Shown: piece after piece, positions 62,903 to 64,000 of the stretch
How positions within the stretch are numbered: position 1 is the first letter of the stretch
How the letters are laid out: every line of letters starts with the position of its first letter
Origin: Roseobacter sp. MED193
Lineage (GTDB): Bacteria > Pseudomonadota > Alphaproteobacteria > Rhodobacterales > Rhodobacteraceae
Reading direction: 5' to 3'
DNA length: 64,000 nt
Assembly (NCBI RefSeq): GCF_000152965.1
Contig: NZ_CH902583.1
Coordinates: 3,229,694 to 3,293,693, forward strand
Made by a program: the position numbers and the translations under genes
Notes under the pieces: model-generated
Database searches by the model: none
What the model was told of the DNA's origin: nothing
What the model saw: the letters and a program-made list of their open reading frames with translations, nothing else

Positions 62903-64000
62903 ATGGATGTGGTCGACCTGCCGCTCGAGCAGATCATTCCCTATGCGCGCAACCCGCGGAACAACGCCGAGGCTATCGCCACGGTCGCGGCCTCGATCCA
63001 GGAGTTTGGCTGGCGCCAACCCATCGTCGTGGACGAGGCGATGGTCGTTTTGGCCGGCCACACCCGGCTTGAAGCGGCGCGCAAGCTCGGCTTCAAAACA
63101 GCGCCGGTGCATATCGCGACAGGTTTGACTGCCAATCAAGCGCGTGCCTTCCGGATCATGGACAATCGCTCGGGTGAGAACGCTGAGTGGGATGAGGGGC
63201 TGTTAAACCTCGAACTCGCGGATTTGCTAGATGCGGAGTTCGACCTTGGCCTGACGGGCTTCAGCGAGGATGAGTTGAATGCGTTGATGTCCGGCTTGAA
63301 AGACGACGGTGGCCCGCAGGAAGGCGAGGACGATGTACCGGAAACACCGGAGGATCCGGTCAGCCGACCGGGCGATCTCTGGGTGCTGGGCAAGCATCGT
63401 CTGCTTTGTGGGGATGCGACGGTGGCCACAGATGTTGGGCGCGTGCTCGATGGCGTGACACCGCTTTTGATGGTGACCGATCCACCTTACGGTGTGGAAT
63501 ACGATCCCAGTTGGCGCAACGACACTGGCGCCGCTAAAACCAAGCGCACCGGAAAAGTGCTGAATGATGATCGTGCGGACTGGCGCGAGGCCTGGGCCTT
63601 GTTTCCAGGCGATGTGGCCTATGTTTGGCACGGGGCGTTGCATGCCACCACTGTTGCAGACAGCCTTGAAGTCTCCGGCTTCAACATTCGCTCCCAGATC
63701 ATCTGGGCCAAGGACCGGTTGATTTTGAGCCGTGGGGATTATCATTGGCAACACGAGCCATGCCTCTATGCCGTGAAGAAAACCGGCAAGGGCCATTGGG
63801 CGGGCGACCGAAAGCAGACGACGCTCTGGCAGATCGCGAACAAGGATCAAGATGCCGACACGGTCCACGGGACGCAAAAGCCTGTGGAATGCATGCGCCG
63901 GCCGATCTTGAACAATTCAAGCCCGGGTCAGGCGGTTTACGAGCCGTTCATGGGATCGGGCACCACGCTGATTGCGGCCGCGACGACGGGGCGGGTCTGT
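62903..64000 (+). CDS. ParB-like/DNA methyltransferase fusion (3' end outside window)
   Basis: The frame is open to the last base, so at least 366 residues of a longer protein. AAGGA lies 8 bases before the ATG. Residues ~1-100 are a ParB/sulfiredoxin-type domain: LPLEQIIPYARNPRNN, SIQEFGWRQPIVVDE, LAGHTRLEAARKLG. From ~150 a class beta amino-methyltransferase follows, with motif IV DPPYGVEYDP and later motif I EPFMGSGTTLIAAA; EPCLYAVKKTGKG lies between. Such fusions are common in prophages next to the terminase, where they methylate adenine or N4-cytosine. Sequence specificity cannot be read. Confidence 0.88.
   Translation, partial: MDVVDLPLEQIIPYARNPRNNAEAIATVAASIQEFGWRQPIVVDEAMVVLAGHTRLEAARKLGFKTAPVHIATGLTANQARAFRIMDNRSGENAEWDEGLLNLELADLLDAEFDLGLTGFSEDELNALMSGLKDDGGPQEGEDDVPETPEDPVSRPGDLWVLGKHRLLCGDATVATDVGRVLDGVTPLLMVTDPPYGVEYDPSWRNDTGAAKTKRTGKVLNDDRADWREAWALFPGDVAYVWHGALHATTVADSLEVSGFNIRSQIIWAKDRLILSRGDYHWQHEPCLYAVKKTGKGHWAGDRKQTTLWQIANKDQDADTVHGTQKPVECMRRPILNNSSPGQAVYEPFMGSGTTLIAAATTGRVC

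Larger units (their letters stand above)
46188..64000. mobile_element. Prophage-like integrated element (right end outside window)
   Basis: A serine-recombinase cassette on the minus strand (46188-48524) adjoins a plus-strand row of replication and recombination genes (50989-61555) and a ParB-methyltransferase that normally precedes phage packaging genes. Several genes have ATGA overlaps and phage-only families. The attachment sites were not found in the window. The defence genes at 37.5-45.9 kb are next to it and could belong to the same element or to an older island. Confidence 0.75.

Overview
The window looks like a chromosome segment of a marine alphaproteobacterium of the Rhodobacteraceae (Roseobacter group). 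The inference rests on gene content: TRAP and TAXI transporters paired with DadA-like oxidases, an RTX protein with a C-terminal Hint domain, pseudoazurin, a dacA-tmk-holB-tatD operon, and a DUF2924/serine-recombinase prophage cassette. No rRNA or species-specific marker is present, so the genus is open.

Layout. 1-1.3 kb: 3' end of a BCS1-like AAA ATPase, then a decayed minus-strand gene. 1.5-4.8 kb: RTX/Hint secreted protein. 5.2-10.8 kb: DadA-like oxidase, fused TRAP permease and TAXI binding protein, divergent from a LysR regulator. 11.0-12.2 kb: PAS sensor-like protein. 12.3-15.2 kb: GMC oxidoreductase divergent from a LysR regulator. 15.25-18.8 kb: cobalamin riboswitch, btuFCD-like uptake genes and pseudoazurin. 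19.0-19.8 kb: muramidase-like secreted protein. 19.8-26.2 kb: BASS transporter, TRAP dctMQP and a second DadA-like oxidase, divergent from a LysR regulator. 26.5-30.8 kb: ThDP enzyme, GntR regulator with a clear operator palindrome, Asp/Glu racemase-like protein and AEC transporter. 31-36.5 kb: housekeeping operon (SPOR lipoprotein, dacA, tmk, holB, tatD, MBL hydrolase). 36.8 kb: tRNA-Ser(UGA), where accessory DNA begins.

36.9-45.9 kb is the most interesting part. A compact minus-strand operon runs Dcm-like cytosine-C5 methyltransferase, Vsr mismatch endonuclease, GHKL (MORC/MutL-like) ATPase, HNH endonuclease, SNF2 ATPase, and a 143-residue stand-alone protein resembling the EcoRII N-terminal DNA-recognition domain. 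It converges on a plus-strand AIPR-family gene. The methylase is closely Dcm-like, and both the EcoRII-N domain and Vsr belong to CCWGG biology. I infer a multi-subunit restriction or defence system in which recognition (EcoRII-N), motor (SNF2), clamp/switch (GHKL) and nuclease (HNH) are separate proteins.

46.2-64 kb is a prophage-like element whose right end lies outside the window. It has a serine-recombinase cassette, a 724-residue protein I do not recognise, a Com-like zinc protein, a sigma-like regulator, and a replication/recombination module: RecA-like ATPase, SSB-like protein, SF2 helicase, Cas4-like four-cysteine nuclease, primase-helicase and RuvC-like resolvase. An EVE/PUA-like HNH nuclease and a ParB-methyltransferase fusion follow. 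Between the primase and the resolvase lies an unusual cluster of AAATCTGG repeats followed by a nested hairpin, a candidate replication origin or regulatory element. A second set of 15-bp-spaced repeats precedes the ParB-methyltransferase.
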